Assembly (NCBI GenBank): GCA_018261735.1
Contig: JAGTRM010000021.1
Location: forward strand, 1-64,000
DNA from: Pseudomonadota bacterium
GTDB lineage: Bacteria; Pseudomonadota; Gammaproteobacteria; Burkholderiales; Chitinibacteraceae
Length of the DNA stretch: 64,000 nucleotides
Direction: 5' to 3'
Positions 53,530-63,008 of the stretch are shown here, in pieces (within the stretch, counting starts at the first letter, position 1; each line of letters starts with the position of its first letter). The position numbers were made by a program, and so were the translations under genes. The notes beneath the pieces were generated by a model. It was not told the origin of the DNA and ran no database searches. It was given only the letters and a program-made list of their open reading frames with translations.

Positions 53530-53585
53530 AGATTCATTCTCCAAACAGGAAAGTACGTAGTCAGCAAGTCAGACTGGGATAAACA

Positions 53586-55247
53586 TCAACCGCCGGCCAG
53601 CATCTCTGCGGCATGCTTGCGCGTGGTATCGGTGATCTCCACGCCGCCGAGCATGCGGGCAATTTCCTCGATCCGCGCCGGAGCATCGAGCGCTGCAATC
53701 TGGCTGGCCACGCCATGGGCGTCCTGCGATTTGCTGACCTGCAAATGATTGGCGCCGCAGGCGGCAACCTGTGGCAGATGGGTAATGCACAGCACCTGAC
53801 GGCTGCTGCCCAGTTCGGCCAGCAGACGACCGACAATTTCGGCAACCCGGCCGCCGATGCCCACGTCCACTTCGTCGAAGATCAGAGTCGGTGCGCCGGT
53901 AAGCTGGCTGGTAATCACCTGCAATGCCAGGCTGATCCGGGAAAGCTCGCCACCGGAAGCAATCCTGGCCATTGCCTTGGCCGGAGCCGATGCATGGTTG
54001 GCCACACGGAATTCAATCTGCTCAAGCCCGTAGGCGGCAGGTTTGTCCAAGGTATTAAGGGCTATTTCGAAACGGCTGCCTGCCAACGCCAGCTGTTGCA
54101 GCTCGGCGGTCACGGCCAGGGCCAGCTTGTCAGCCGCGGCGCGGCGCAAGGCCGAAAGCTCGCCCGCCTGCTTGCGGTAGCGTGCTTCGGCCTGAACCAC
54201 ACCAGCGCGCAACGCATCGAGCCCGGCGCTGCCGCCCAGCTCGCCCAATCGCGTCTGCCAGGCCGCCAACTTCTGCGGCAATTGTTCGGGTTCCACCCGG
54301 TATTTGCGCGCCATGCGAAACACCGCATCCATACGGGTTTCGACTTCCTGCAAGCGTTCCGGATCGAGTTCAAGCCGGTCGGCGTAGTGGCGCAACGCGT
54401 TGATGGCTTCGGCCAATTGCGCTTCGGCACCGGCCAACAATTCTTGCGCTTCGTTCACGCCGGCATCGTAATCGGCAAGCTCGGCAAGGCGGGAATTCAC
54501 GCTGGCAATCCAGCCCTGGCAGTTTTCATCGCCATCGGCCAAGGCAGAAAGACTTGACTGCACACCATCGATCAGGCTCGCGGCATGGTTCAGGCGCTTA
54601 TGCTCGGCCTGCAATTCCGGCCATTCGGCAGCGGTAAAACCCAAAGCCGCGACTTCATCCAACTGCCATTGCAGGCGTTCGCGCTCGGCCTCGAACGCAT
54701 CGGCATTGGCCTCTGCCGCCGCCAATTCGTCGGCCATCCTGCGCCAATCGCGATAGACGCTGCCCAAATCGCGCGTCGGCGCCACGGTGCCGGCATACGC
54801 ATCGAGCAAATCGCGCTGGGCATCGGTTTTGAGCAACGATTGATGTTCATGCTGGCCGTGGATTTCCACCAGTGTTTCGCCCAGTTCCTTGAGCTGCGCC
54901 AGCGTGGCCTGCGCACCGTTGATCCAGGCGCGCGACTTGCCGTTGCTATCGATCACACGGCGCAGCAGCAATTCGTCGGCATCGTCGCCGGCCAGTTCGT
55001 TATCCGCCAGCCAGCCTTGCGCCGGTGCTAATCCGGCAATGGCAAACCGCGCAGCCAACTCCGCCCGCTCGGCGCCCTGGCGCACCACGCCGGCATCGGC
55101 GCGATCGCCCAGCAACAGTCCCAGCGCATCGATCAATATCGATTTGCCGGCACCGGTTTCCCCGGTGAGGACAGTCAAGCCCTGACGGAATTCGAGTTCC
55201 AGCTCGCGAACGATAACGAAATTGCGTAGCGTAAGAGTCAGCAACAT
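53586..55247 (-). CDS. recN: DNA repair protein RecN
   Basis: A 553-residue SMC-like ATPase for double-strand-break repair. The N-terminal head has LTLRNFVIVRELELEFRQGLTVLTGETGAGKSILIDALGLLLG (Walker A) and ADAGVVRQGAERAE. Long coiled coils occupy about 150-360 with a short apex. The C-terminal head has ASGGELSRISLALQVI (signature), LIFDEVDVGIGGRVAEIVGRLL (Walker B) and CITHLPQVAACGANHLQVSK. It lies 21 bases downstream of nadK on the same strand. I see no LexA box directly upstream. Confidence 0.95.
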   Translation of the reverse strand: MLLTLTLRNFVIVRELELEFRQGLTVLTGETGAGKSILIDALGLLLGDRADAGVVRQGAERAELAARFAIAGLAPAQGWLADNELAGDDADELLLRRVIDSNGKSRAWINGAQATLAQLKELGETLVEIHGQHEHQSLLKTDAQRDLLDAYAGTVAPTRDLGSVYRDWRRMADELAAAEANADAFEAERERLQWQLDEVAALGFTAAEWPELQAEHKRLNHAASLIDGVQSSLSALADGDENCQGWIASVNSRLAELADYDAGVNEAQELLAGAEAQLAEAINALRHYADRLELDPERLQEVETRMDAVFRMARKYRVEPEQLPQKLAAWQTRLGELGGSAGLDALRAGVVQAEARYRKQAGELSALRRAAADKLALAVTAELQQLALAGSRFEIALNTLDKPAAYGLEQIEFRVANHASAPAKAMARIASGGELSRISLALQVITSQLTGAPTLIFDEVDVGIGGRVAEIVGRLLAELGSSRQVLCITHLPQVAACGANHLQVSKSQDAHGVASQIAALDAPARIEEIARMLGGVEITDTTRKHAAEMLAGG

Positions 55248-55268
55248 GGGCGGAAAGGGGCCAAAGGA

Positions 55269-56144
55269 TCAGACAACCTGTTCACCCCAGCGCAGTTTTT
55301 CGCGTAGGGTATCGTAGTAATGGTAAGTATGCGGATGCAGTATCCGCAGCGTGTTGCGGAAGCGGCGAACAGTCAGGCGGTCGTGCGCCTGCAGGCGGAC
55401 ATCGTATTGATTGTCGTAATAGACATGGACATCGCGGGCGCGGGTCAGCATGATTTCGACCAGGCTGGAATCCGTCACAACGAGCGGGCGATTGGACAAC
55501 GATTGCGGGCAGATCGGCACCAGCGCGATCGCGGGCAGGCTGGGGTGCAGGATCGGCCCACCGGAGGCCAGCGCATAGGCAGTGGAACCTGTTGGCGTAG
55601 CGGCGATCAAACCATCGCCCCGTTGACTGCAAACGAACTTGCCATCGATGAACAGCTCGAAATCAATCATGGCGCCGGTGTTGCCGCGACACATCACCAC
55701 ATCGTTGAACGCAAGCTGGCGGTCGATTTCCTTGCCATCGCGCACCACGGTCGATTCGAGCATGATGCGGTCTTCCGGAGAGAACGCACCTTGCAGAATC
55801 TGGGTAACCTGCTCTTCCATGGTCGACATGGCAATATCGGTCAGAAAACCCAAACGCCCCTGGTTAATGCCGATCAGGGGGACATGGTACGGTGCGACCA
55901 GGCGCGCCGCGCCCAGCATCACGCCATCGCCACCGAGCGAGATCACCAGATCAGCGAGTTTCCCCACATTTTCCTGGGTAACCGACTGGCAGTTATCGAG
56001 CTGGTGCTCGCGGGCTGTTTCCTGCTCGACCAGTACCCGCACCCCATGGGTGGGCAACATCTCCATCAGACGCTGTATCGGGTCTTTCAAGGTTGGCGTG
56101 GAAGGCCGGCCGATCAGGACAATTGTTTTAAAGAGGCTGTTCAT
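55269..56144 (-). CDS. nadK: NAD kinase
   Basis: A 291-residue enzyme that phosphorylates NAD to NADP. The GGDG motif (VISLGGDGVMLGAARLV), GRLGFLTDI, FNDVVMCRGNTGAMIDFELFIDGKFVCSQRGDGLIAATPTGSTAYALASGGPILHP and the C-terminal RRFRNTLRILHP are all family-typical. ATG 56144 (MNSLFKTIVLIGR) is the correct start; a longer upstream in-frame extension is non-homologous and overlaps hrcA. The nadK-recN pair divergent from hrcA is the usual betaproteobacterial layout. Confidence 0.95.
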   Translation of the reverse strand: MNSLFKTIVLIGRPSTPTLKDPIQRLMEMLPTHGVRVLVEQETAREHQLDNCQSVTQENVGKLADLVISLGGDGVMLGAARLVAPYHVPLIGINQGRLGFLTDIAMSTMEEQVTQILQGAFSPEDRIMLESTVVRDGKEIDRQLAFNDVVMCRGNTGAMIDFELFIDGKFVCSQRGDGLIAATPTGSTAYALASGGPILHPSLPAIALVPICPQSLSNRPLVVTDSSLVEIMLTRARDVHVYYDNQYDVRLQAHDRLTVRRFRNTLRILHPHTYHYYDTLREKLRWGEQVV

Positions 56145-56233
56145 GACTGATAATCGGGTTGCGTTGAACGCATTAAACACACAACACGCGCTAAAATCCA
56201 GCCTGACCGCTTCACAACCCCGGAGAAAAACGC

Positions 56234-57262
56234 ATGAGCCGCCCCGCCATGCTGAATGATCGAGCCCAGATCCTGCTGAAAACGTTGATCGAACGCTATA
56301 TTGCCGAGGGGCAGCCCGTCGGTTCGAAGACGCTTTCACAGTTTTCCGGTTTGGACGTCAGCCCCGCGACTATCCGCAATGTGATGGCCGAGCTGGAAGA
56401 ACGCGGCTTCGTTGCCAGCCCGCACACCTCCGCCGGGCGCATACCGACCGTGCGCGGCTACCGGCTGTTTGTCGACTCCCTGCTTGCGGTGCAACCGTTG
56501 CAAAAGCTGGAAATCCGCGAGATGGAAGAACACCTGCCGGTGGATAGCCCACAACGCACCATCGCCGCGGCCTCGCAACTGCTTTCCCAGCTCACGCATT
56601 TTGCCGGCGTGGTCATGTCGCCCAAGCGGCACGAGATCACGCTCAAGCATATTGAGTTCCTGCAGCTTTCCGACAAGCGCGTGCTGCTGATTCTGGTCAC
56701 CGGCGATGGCGACGTGCAGAACCGCATCATCCAGACCGAGCGCCAGTTCGGCACGAATGAACTGCTCGAAGCCAGCAATTTCCTGAACCAGCACTGCGCC
56801 GGAAAAACCCTGGTGAACCTGGTGCGCCTGGTCCAGAACGAACTGGTACGCCTGAAAAGCGATATCGTCGGTCTGATGAACGCGGCGGTCTCCGTATCCA
56901 ACAGCATTTCCAACCAGGGTGATCATGTCGTGATTGCCGGCGAACACCAGTTGCTCGGCATTTCCGATCTTTCGTCCAACGTTGCGCGCATGAAGCAGCT
57001 TTTTGATCTGTTCGAGCAGAAAACCTCGCTGCTGCAACTGCTTGAGCTGGGCAACCGTGCGGCCGGGGTGCAGATCTATATCGGCAACGAAGCCGGCATC
57101 GCCCCGCTCGATGAATGCTCGGTCATCGCCGCGCCGTACCAGGTGGACGGTGAAGTCGTCGGCACGCTGGGCGTAATCGGCCCGACCCGCATGGCGTACG
57201 ACCGGATCATTCCGATCGTGGATATCACAGCGCGCCTGCTTTCCAGCGCACTCTCACACTAA
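56234..57262 (+). CDS. hrcA: Heat-inducible transcription repressor HrcA
   Basis: A 342-residue repressor of CIRCE-controlled groE and dnaK genes. It has an N-terminal winged helix (LNDRAQILLKTLIERYIAEGQPVGSKTLSQFSGLDVSPATIRNVMAELEERGF, about 5-60), VASPHTSAGRIPTVRGYRLFVDSLL, and a GAF-like C-terminal part with IYIGNEAG and GVIGPTRMAYDRIIPIVDITA. GGAG precedes the ATG. I could not find a CIRCE element in this window. It is divergent from nadK. Confidence 0.96.
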   Translation: MSRPAMLNDRAQILLKTLIERYIAEGQPVGSKTLSQFSGLDVSPATIRNVMAELEERGFVASPHTSAGRIPTVRGYRLFVDSLLAVQPLQKLEIREMEEHLPVDSPQRTIAAASQLLSQLTHFAGVVMSPKRHEITLKHIEFLQLSDKRVLLILVTGDGDVQNRIIQTERQFGTNELLEASNFLNQHCAGKTLVNLVRLVQNELVRLKSDIVGLMNAAVSVSNSISNQGDHVVIAGEHQLLGISDLSSNVARMKQLFDLFEQKTSLLQLLELGNRAAGVQIYIGNEAGIAPLDECSVIAAPYQVDGEVVGTLGVIGPTRMAYDRIIPIVDITARLLSSALSH

Positions 57263-57280
57263 GCCTCACCGGAACCCATT

Positions 57281-58369
57281 TTGAAAAAAACTTTTGCAGC
57301 ACTCGCCCTGTGCGCCAGCAGTCTGTTCGCCCACGCCAACGAAACCCTGGTTGCCCGTCCCGAAGTGCGGGAATATCTGGCGGCCACGGCGCGCGAGCAC
57401 GGCTTCGATGAAACCGAACTCGTCAACCTGTTTACCCGCATCGAACCCAAACCCGGCATCCTCGCCATTTTCGACCGACCATCCACAGGCCGCCCCTGGC
57501 ATGTATTCCGCACCGATTTCGTCAACACCAAGCGGATTAATGTCGGCGCCGCCTTTTGGCGCGAGCATGAAAAAGACTTGATGGAGATCAGCAAGGCATA
57601 TCAGGTCGATCCGGCCGTGATCGTCGCGATCCTCGATGTGGAAACGCTGTTCGGCAAGAACACTGGCAGCTTCCGTGTACTCGACGTGCTCGCCACCGCA
57701 GCGTTTGACTACCCGCGCCGTGCCGAATTTTTCCGCAAGGAGCTGACCGAATTCCTGCTGCTAGCGCGCGGTGAGAAAGAAGATCCGCTGTCATTCAAGG
57801 GCTCTTACGCCGGTGCGCTGGGGTGGCCGCAATTCATGCCCTCCTCGTTCCGCGCGTTTGCGGTGGACTGGAACAGCGATGGCCACCACGACATCTGGAA
57901 CACGCCGGTCGACGCGATGGCCAGCGTCGCCAGCTACCTGGCTTTGCACGGCTGGCAGGCCGGCGGCGACACCATGGTGCCGGTCAACGTTTCGGGCAAT
58001 CAGGTCGACGAGCTGATCGCCGACAAATTCAATCTGCACTACAGCGTGGCCGAGCTGATGGCCAAAGGCGTCGCCCCGCTGCGCGAGCTGGAAACCACCC
58101 AACCCGCCGTGCTGTACTCGTTGGAAGTCGCGCCGGGGCAGACGAACTACTTCCTGGGTTTCAAGAATTTCTACGCGATCACGCGCTACAACAAGAGCAC
58201 GCTGTATGCGACGGCAGTGCTGGAATTGGCCGAGGCGATCCGGGAAGCCAAGGATCGCCCGCCGGTTGAGCCGGCTAAACCTGCGGCAGCAGCCAAGCCC
58301 AAACCCAAGAAAAAACCGGTCAAGCAGGTGGAGGCGAAGAAGTCGGTTGCAAAGAAAAAGGTGCGGTAG
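57281..58369 (+). CDS. mltB: Lytic murein transglycosylase B
   Basis: A 362-residue periplasmic GH103 enzyme cleaving the glycan strands of peptidoglycan. It starts at a TTG (57281) with a signal peptide: FAALALCASSLFAHANETLV, cleavage after AHA. The catalytic Glu is likely in VAILDVETLFGKNTGSFRVLD; FKGSYAGALGWPQFMPSSFRAFAVDWNSDGHHDIWNTPVDAMASVASYL is highly characteristic. No lipobox is seen, so it is probably soluble. The C-terminus is a Pro/Lys/Ala-rich tail (about 320-362). It follows hrcA by 18 bases. Confidence 0.93.
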   Translation: MKKTFAALALCASSLFAHANETLVARPEVREYLAATAREHGFDETELVNLFTRIEPKPGILAIFDRPSTGRPWHVFRTDFVNTKRINVGAAFWREHEKDLMEISKAYQVDPAVIVAILDVETLFGKNTGSFRVLDVLATAAFDYPRRAEFFRKELTEFLLLARGEKEDPLSFKGSYAGALGWPQFMPSSFRAFAVDWNSDGHHDIWNTPVDAMASVASYLALHGWQAGGDTMVPVNVSGNQVDELIADKFNLHYSVAELMAKGVAPLRELETTQPAVLYSLEVAPGQTNYFLGFKNFYAITRYNKSTLYATAVLELAEAIREAKDRPPVEPAKPAAAAKPKPKKKPVKQVEAKKSVAKKKVR

Positions 58370-58409
58370 GCCTAGATTCCTACTCTCGTACTGACGGGCT
58401 AAAAAAACA

Positions 58410-58913
58410 ATGTTAGAACTACGCGAAATTTATCAACCAGATGACAACGAGTTAATAAGGTTTCATGTATCGCTAGGTAAAACCGTTAGCGAATTTCATA
58501 AATTTGAATACTTACTAGCAGTTGTGCTGTGCGTGGTGAAAAACGAAGAGTTCAAAGATACTGAAGATGCTTGGAATGCCCTTGATCGCGACTTCAAGAT
58601 GGTTCTTGGAAAGCTAAACACGCAGCTTAATGCCAGCGTTTATTTTGTGGATACTTTCCGATACCACATTGCTGAGATTGTTCGCGAGAGAAACTGGATT
58701 GTTCACAAACTTCCAGGTGCTATGTATTTATTTACGAAGGAAAAGCGAGAATTCGAAAGACTTATATCTCGCTTAGATATGACACGAAACTCTTGTTCTA
58801 GTATCAGACTAATACTCGAAGAGTGGTTTTTTAATCATGAAGAATACAAAGTGAAAATACGAAGCCTTCCTGTAGAGGTTTTGGTTAATTTTCAGGCCCT
58901 AAAAATAGTCTAA
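58410..58913 (+). CDS. AT-rich orphan protein with HEPN-like RNxxxH motif
   Basis: A 167-residue, mostly helical protein with no signal peptide. I do not recognise its family. Residues 94-99 read RNWIVH, matching the R-X4-H active-site motif of HEPN ribonucleases, with helices before and after and a conserved-looking Glu at 33 in FHKFEYLL, as in HEPN folds. Two 60-base samples (58441-58500 and 58741-58800) are 35% G+C, far below its neighbours, suggesting recent transfer. No nucleotidyltransferase (MNT) or other antitoxin gene is adjacent, and no clear ribosome site is seen. It may be a defence or toxin remnant, or an accessory RNase. Confidence 0.55.
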   Translation: MLELREIYQPDDNELIRFHVSLGKTVSEFHKFEYLLAVVLCVVKNEEFKDTEDAWNALDRDFKMVLGKLNTQLNASVYFVDTFRYHIAEIVRERNWIVHKLPGAMYLFTKEKREFERLISRLDMTRNSCSSIRLILEEWFFNHEEYKVKIRSLPVEVLVNFQALKIV

Positions 58914-59219
58914 CTTCCTTGTCAGGCCTTATGCGCCTTCGGCGCGTATTTTGGGTGCCGGTCCCGCCCGGCATGGCGTGATACTTTCTTTGCTTCTGCA
59001 AAGAAAGTATCCAAAGAAAGCAGCCCCCAAGCGGCCGCCCCTCCGGGGTTCCCTGCGTCGGTCGCGAGCCAATTTTGTAAACAAATTTGTCTCGCTCCAC
59101 TCCTCTGCGGCCTTACAGGGGATGAGGGTGGTTTGCATGTAGCTGTGATCCCTCATGCCGGTTGGAACCGCCCCGAGTCTCCGAAACCAGCTGAATATCG
59201 CGGTCACGCGGTAAAAAAT
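58914..59219. other. Repeat-rich gap between the HEPN-like gene and rlmB
   Basis: 306 bases without a credible gene. It holds a strong 13-bp hairpin (58981-59010), the CCAAAGAAAGCAGCCCCCAAG stretch that follows it (a motif I recall from dispersed repeats in many proteobacteria), and an imperfect AAATTTGTTTAC-type palindrome at 59072-59092. A short reverse frame at 58885-59100 is a by-product of the repeat. The 3' end of rlmB lies directly beyond it. Confidence 0.55.
58981..59010. repeat. 13-bp perfect hairpin of a dispersed repeat
   Basis: ATACTTTCTTTGC (58981-58993) pairs perfectly with GCAAAGAAAGTAT (58998-59010) around TTCT. Its CTTTCTTTGC/GCAAAGAAAG core resembles intergenic repeats common in beta- and gammaproteobacteria. 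It may act as a terminator for the minus-strand rlmB transcript or mark the edge of inserted DNA. Confidence 0.7.
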
Positions 59220-59975
59220 TTACTTCGCCCCACGCTCCGCCAGCATCTGCCGCTGGCGCCGACTTTCCGCCAGCACGATGCCGGTCGCGACCGACACATT
59301 CAGGCTTTCCACCGTGCCATACATCGGAATCGACACCAGCGCATCGCAATGCTCGCGCGTCAGCCGGCGCATGCCGTGACCTTCGGCACCGAGTACCCAG
59401 GCGAGCGGCCCGGTCTGCTCGAAGTGGTAAAGATCGCTGCTGCCGTCGGCATCGGTACCGACAATCCACACGCCGGCATCCTTCATGTCGCGCAGGGCCC
59501 GGGCGAGGTTGGTCACCATGATGTAGGGCACCACCTCGGCCGCGCCGCAGGCCACCTTGGATACCGTGGCATTGATCGGCGCGGATTTATCCTTCGGGGC
59601 GATGACGGCGTGCACGCCCATGGCATCGGCCACGCGCAGGCAGGCGCCCAGGTTGTGCGGATCGGTCACGCCATCGAGTACCAGCAGGAAAGGCGGTTCA
59701 TCCAGGTCTTCCAGCACGTCTTCCAGCGCCAGGAAGCTCTTGCCGACATCGATCAACGCAGCCACGCCTTGATGGCGCGGCGAGCCGGCCAAGCCGGTCA
59801 GACGATCGTTGTCGAGCGCGTGAACTTTTCGCCCCTGCTTTTCGGCCAGATCCACCAGCTCGCGCATGCGTGGATCGTTGCGCCCGGCGTTGATGTAGAG
59901 TTCAAGCACGCTGTCGGGCAAGCGACGCAGGCGGGATTTAACGGCGTGAAAGCCGAAAATGGTCTTTTTTTGCAT
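59220..59975 (-). CDS. rlmB: 23S rRNA (guanosine-2251-2'-O)-methyltransferase RlmB
   Basis: A 251-residue SPOUT (TrmH) methyltransferase acting on G2251 in the peptidyl-transferase P-loop. N-terminal substrate domain: [31 protein letters not shown]. Catalytic domain motifs: [68 protein letters not shown] (SAM knot). It starts 12 bases after the GGDEF-EAL gene on the same strand, so may be cotranscribed with it. Confidence 0.95.
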   Translation of the reverse strand: MQKKTIFGFHAVKSRLRRLPDSVLELYINAGRNDPRMRELVDLAEKQGRKVHALDNDRLTGLAGSPRHQGVAALIDVGKSFLALEDVLEDLDEPPFLLVLDGVTDPHNLGACLRVADAMGVHAVIAPKDKSAPINATVSKVACGAAEVVPYIMVTNLARALRDMKDAGVWIVGTDADGSSDLYHFEQTGPLAWVLGAEGHGMRRLTREHCDALVSIPMYGTVESLNVSVATGIVLAESRRQRQMLAERGAK

Positions 59976-59987
59976 GTTTCTTCAAAC

Positions 59988-62858
59988 CTATATCGGAAAG
60001 TCCAGCGTCTTCAGCGCAGCGGGCAGTTTGTCTGCGGGCAGAGGACGGCTGTACAGGTAACCTTGGGCAACATCGCAACCGATGCTGCGCAGGAAGCTGG
60101 ATTGTTCTGCAGTTTCAACCCCTTCGGCCACGACGGCAAGCTTGAGCTTGCGCGACATGGCCACGATGGCCTCGACAATGGCCGCACTGTTGCCATCATC
60201 AGGCAGGGGCGAGATAAACGCGCGGTCGATCTTCAGACTATCCAGCGGAAAAAGTTTCAGATACGCCAGCGACGAATAGCCGGAACCGAAGTCATCAATT
60301 GCGACCCGCACCCCCATCTGGCGCAGTTCGGTCAAAATTTCACGCGCTTCATCGGGATTGTGCATGATGATGCTTTCGGTGATTTCCAGCGTCAGCCGCT
60401 CCGGCGGCAAGCCGGCATTGTCCAGTGCATGCTGAACCGTGTCGACCAGTTTCCCGCGCTGGAACTGGCGCGGCGAAAGATTCACGGAAACCTGGCGCGG
60501 ATCAATCCCCACATCGAGCCATTCGCGAATCTGCCGGCACGCCTCGTGGATCACCCAGGTGCCCAGCGCCTCGATCAGGCCGGATTCTTCCGCCAGCGGA
60601 ATAAAGCTGGCCGGCGGCACCATGCCCAGTTCAGGGTGATGCCAGCGCACCAGCGCCTCGACGCCGTAATAATCTTCGCCGGCCAGATCGTAAAGCGGCT
60701 GGAAGTACAGCACGAACTGGTTGCGCCCCAAGGCGGAGCGCAGGTGTCCTTCCAGGTGGTTCCGGGCCGACACCTGGGCACTGATGTCGTTGGCATGGAA
60801 CTGGAACGTGTTCTTGCCTTGGTCCTTGGCGCGATACATGGCCATGTCCGCCATCCGCATCAACGCGGTGGCATCCTGTGCATCGCCGGGGAAGCGGCTG
60901 ATCCCGATGCTGCAGGTCACAAACAATTCATGCCCGCGCACGATGCAGGGCCGGGCGATGTCCGCGATGATGCGCTCGGCAATCACGGCCAAGTCGTCAT
61001 CGGACGGTGCATCTTCGATGATCACTGTGAATTCGTCGCCGCCAAAGCGGACAATGAAATCCCGCTCCTTCAGGCAAAAACGTAAACGCAGCGCAACGAC
61101 CTGCAATAGCTCGTCGCCAACGGCATGGCCCAGGCTGTCGTTGATCACCTTGAAGCGATCCAGATCGATGAAAAACAGCGCGACACGTTCACGCGCGTGT
61201 TTGGCACTAGCCAGCGCCGTATCGAGCTTGCCCTGCAGCGCACTGCGGTTATGCAGCAAGGTCAGCGGATCGCGCTGCGCGAGGAACTGCAGCCGATCCT
61301 CAACCTCCTTGCGCGCGGTAAAGTCGCTGAACACCGCCACGTAATGGGTCAGCCGGCCATCTTCATCGCGCACGCCGCACAGGGAACCCCACGCCGGGTA
61401 GACCTCGCCGTTTTTCCGGCGCCCCGGCAATTCGCCCTGCCACATGCCGTCATTACGCAAACGGGTGCGAATCTCCCGCTTCAGGGAAGTACCGTGTTCA
61501 ATATGCCGGAATGCGTTGCAGGTCTTGCCAATGGCCTCTTCGGCGGCGAAGCCGGTAATCCGGCTAAAGGCCGGATTCACCGCATTGATCTTGCCGCGCG
61601 CATCGGTCATCACAATCCCTTCCGAAGCGCTTTCGAACACTTGCGCGGCAAGCCGCAGTTGCTGCTCGGAGGCCAGCCGGTCGGTGATGTCGGTCGCCAT
61701 GAAGCAATCGCCGTAGTGCGTCCCTTGGTCATCGCAAAGAGTCAGACTGTTGCAGACCAAGGTGCGGGAATCAGCCCCGGCATTCAACGTGCACTCAAAA
61801 TCTTTCCCGTCCGCAGCTGGGGGAATCTCGGGCAGGCCCAGTTTCTTGCGAATGGGCGCACTGGAAGTATTGGTCAGCTCGTCCGCCTGGCACCCTGCCA
61901 GCCGGGCAAACGCCTGGTTAACGTAAACCAGGCTCCCCTCGGTATTTTCCAGGTAGATGTGGGCAGGCAAGGCATTGAGAATCGCATTCAGTGTATGGCG
62001 TTCCGAGGCAATTTCGCGCGTGGCGCTGGTTTCCTCTTCGGACAGGGCGGCTAGCAACAGCCCGGTCGCAGCGAGGTTCAGCAAAAGAAGCTGTGACGGC
62101 AGTGCCGTTGCACCGGGCATCTGTGCAAAAACTGGCCCCAGGCACAGCGCCAACGCAAGAGTCACCAGGGCCACGCCGCCCTGCCCCAGCCGCAGGGCAA
62201 TCCAGATCATCATGGGGAACAACAAGAAATGCCAGCCGCCCGCATCCACGCCATGGCTACGGAAGAGCAACCACGCGCCAACCACGGAACCCGCCAACGC
62301 GATGCCAAGCTCAAGGCTGCGCTTGCGCCACACCGCCACCCCGCCCTCGTGCCAGAGCATAACCAGGGGAAAAGCCACCAAATAACCCAACACCTCGGCC
62401 ATCCAGCCGGAAAACAGTTTGTAGCCGGTCAAGCCCACATGCGGGAATCCCTTGACCCAAAGTTGCATCAGCGATGACAACCCGACGGTCAGCACCGCCA
62501 GCACGAGTCCGCTCAACAGCAACTGCAGCGCCCCGCGCAGGCGCAAACGGCCGCGTATCGCCAGGGAATGGAACAAATGGGTCGCGAGAAAAATGGTCGC
62601 CAGCGAGGTGATGCTTTTTCCGGCCACCACCGGCAGCGGCTGCCCATCAAGCAGTGGCAACAGGATGAGCGCAGGCAACAGAAACGGCCAGAAACGGTAG
62701 CCCAGCACCAGCAACAAGGCGGCCGCAACACCATGGGTCGGGCAAATGAAACACACACCCAAAGCAGGATAACTGATCCGTCCAACCAGCAAAGCCAGAC
62801 ATAGCAGTCCACCGCAGATCAGCCAGCCGGTTTGCCAAAAGTTGTGTTTTGCGGTCAT
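59988..62858 (-). CDS. MASE1-PAS-PAS-GGDEF-EAL c-di-GMP signalling protein
   Basis: A 956-residue inner-membrane protein. Residues 1-290 hold about eight membrane segments of the MASE1 sensory type (FICPTHGVAAALLLVLGYRFWPFLLPALILLPLL). Two PAS domains follow (about 300-420 and 430-560, FESASEGIVMTDARGKINAVNPAFSRITGF). The GGDEF domain (about 565-700) has RFGGDEF (about residue 606). The EAL domain (about 720-950) has VEALVRWHHPELG (about residue 734), LEITES and DDFGSGYSSLAYL. Both catalytic motifs look intact, so it may make and degrade c-di-GMP. The start was set at ATG 62858 (MTAKHNFW); longer frames reach into mfd. Divergent from mfd. Confidence 0.9.
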   Translation of the reverse strand: MTAKHNFWQTGWLICGGLLCLALLVGRISYPALGVCFICPTHGVAAALLLVLGYRFWPFLLPALILLPLLDGQPLPVVAGKSITSLATIFLATHLFHSLAIRGRLRLRGALQLLLSGLVLAVLTVGLSSLMQLWVKGFPHVGLTGYKLFSGWMAEVLGYLVAFPLVMLWHEGGVAVWRKRSLELGIALAGSVVGAWLLFRSHGVDAGGWHFLLFPMMIWIALRLGQGGVALVTLALALCLGPVFAQMPGATALPSQLLLLNLAATGLLLAALSEEETSATREIASERHTLNAILNALPAHIYLENTEGSLVYVNQAFARLAGCQADELTNTSSAPIRKKLGLPEIPPAADGKDFECTLNAGADSRTLVCNSLTLCDDQGTHYGDCFMATDITDRLASEQQLRLAAQVFESASEGIVMTDARGKINAVNPAFSRITGFAAEEAIGKTCNAFRHIEHGTSLKREIRTRLRNDGMWQGELPGRRKNGEVYPAWGSLCGVRDEDGRLTHYVAVFSDFTARKEVEDRLQFLAQRDPLTLLHNRSALQGKLDTALASAKHARERVALFFIDLDRFKVINDSLGHAVGDELLQVVALRLRFCLKERDFIVRFGGDEFTVIIEDAPSDDDLAVIAERIIADIARPCIVRGHELFVTCSIGISRFPGDAQDATALMRMADMAMYRAKDQGKNTFQFHANDISAQVSARNHLEGHLRSALGRNQFVLYFQPLYDLAGEDYYGVEALVRWHHPELGMVPPASFIPLAEESGLIEALGTWVIHEACRQIREWLDVGIDPRQVSVNLSPRQFQRGKLVDTVQHALDNAGLPPERLTLEITESIIMHNPDEAREILTELRQMGVRVAIDDFGSGYSSLAYLKLFPLDSLKIDRAFISPLPDDGNSAAIVEAIVAMSRKLKLAVVAEGVETAEQSSFLRSIGCDVAQGYLYSRPLPADKLPAALKTLDFPI

Positions 62859-62974
62859 GAAGCCTGCGTTGAAAGGAATGCGTGTAAGGAAGAGCTGGCC
62901 GCACATCCTTGCCGATTCCTGGTAAAAAATCAACACCGCCCTGGCAATTCGGCAAAGCCGTCGCGCCCGGTTGC

Positions 62975-62980
62975 TATAAT
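62975..62980 (+). promoter_or_regulatory. Extended -10 promoter of mfd
   Basis: TGCTATAAT (62972-62980) is a perfect extended -10 (TGnTATAAT), 28 bases before the mfd ATG. The -35 region (GCAAAG at 62952-62957) is weak, which the extended -10 can offset. Confidence 0.6.
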
Positions 62981-63008
62981 GGCTCCCCTTTGTATCAGTG
63001 TCGGCATC

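Noticed and set aside
55248..55268. LexA box for recN
   Set aside because: The short nadK-recN gap has no CTGT-N8-ACAG motif.
56145..56233. Possible CIRCE operator in the hrcA-nadK gap
   Set aside because: No TTAGCACTC-N9-GAGTGCTAA pattern is present.
58885..59100. A 71-codon reverse frame in the repeat region
   Set aside because: It is created by the dispersed repeat, has no ribosome site and no independent support.
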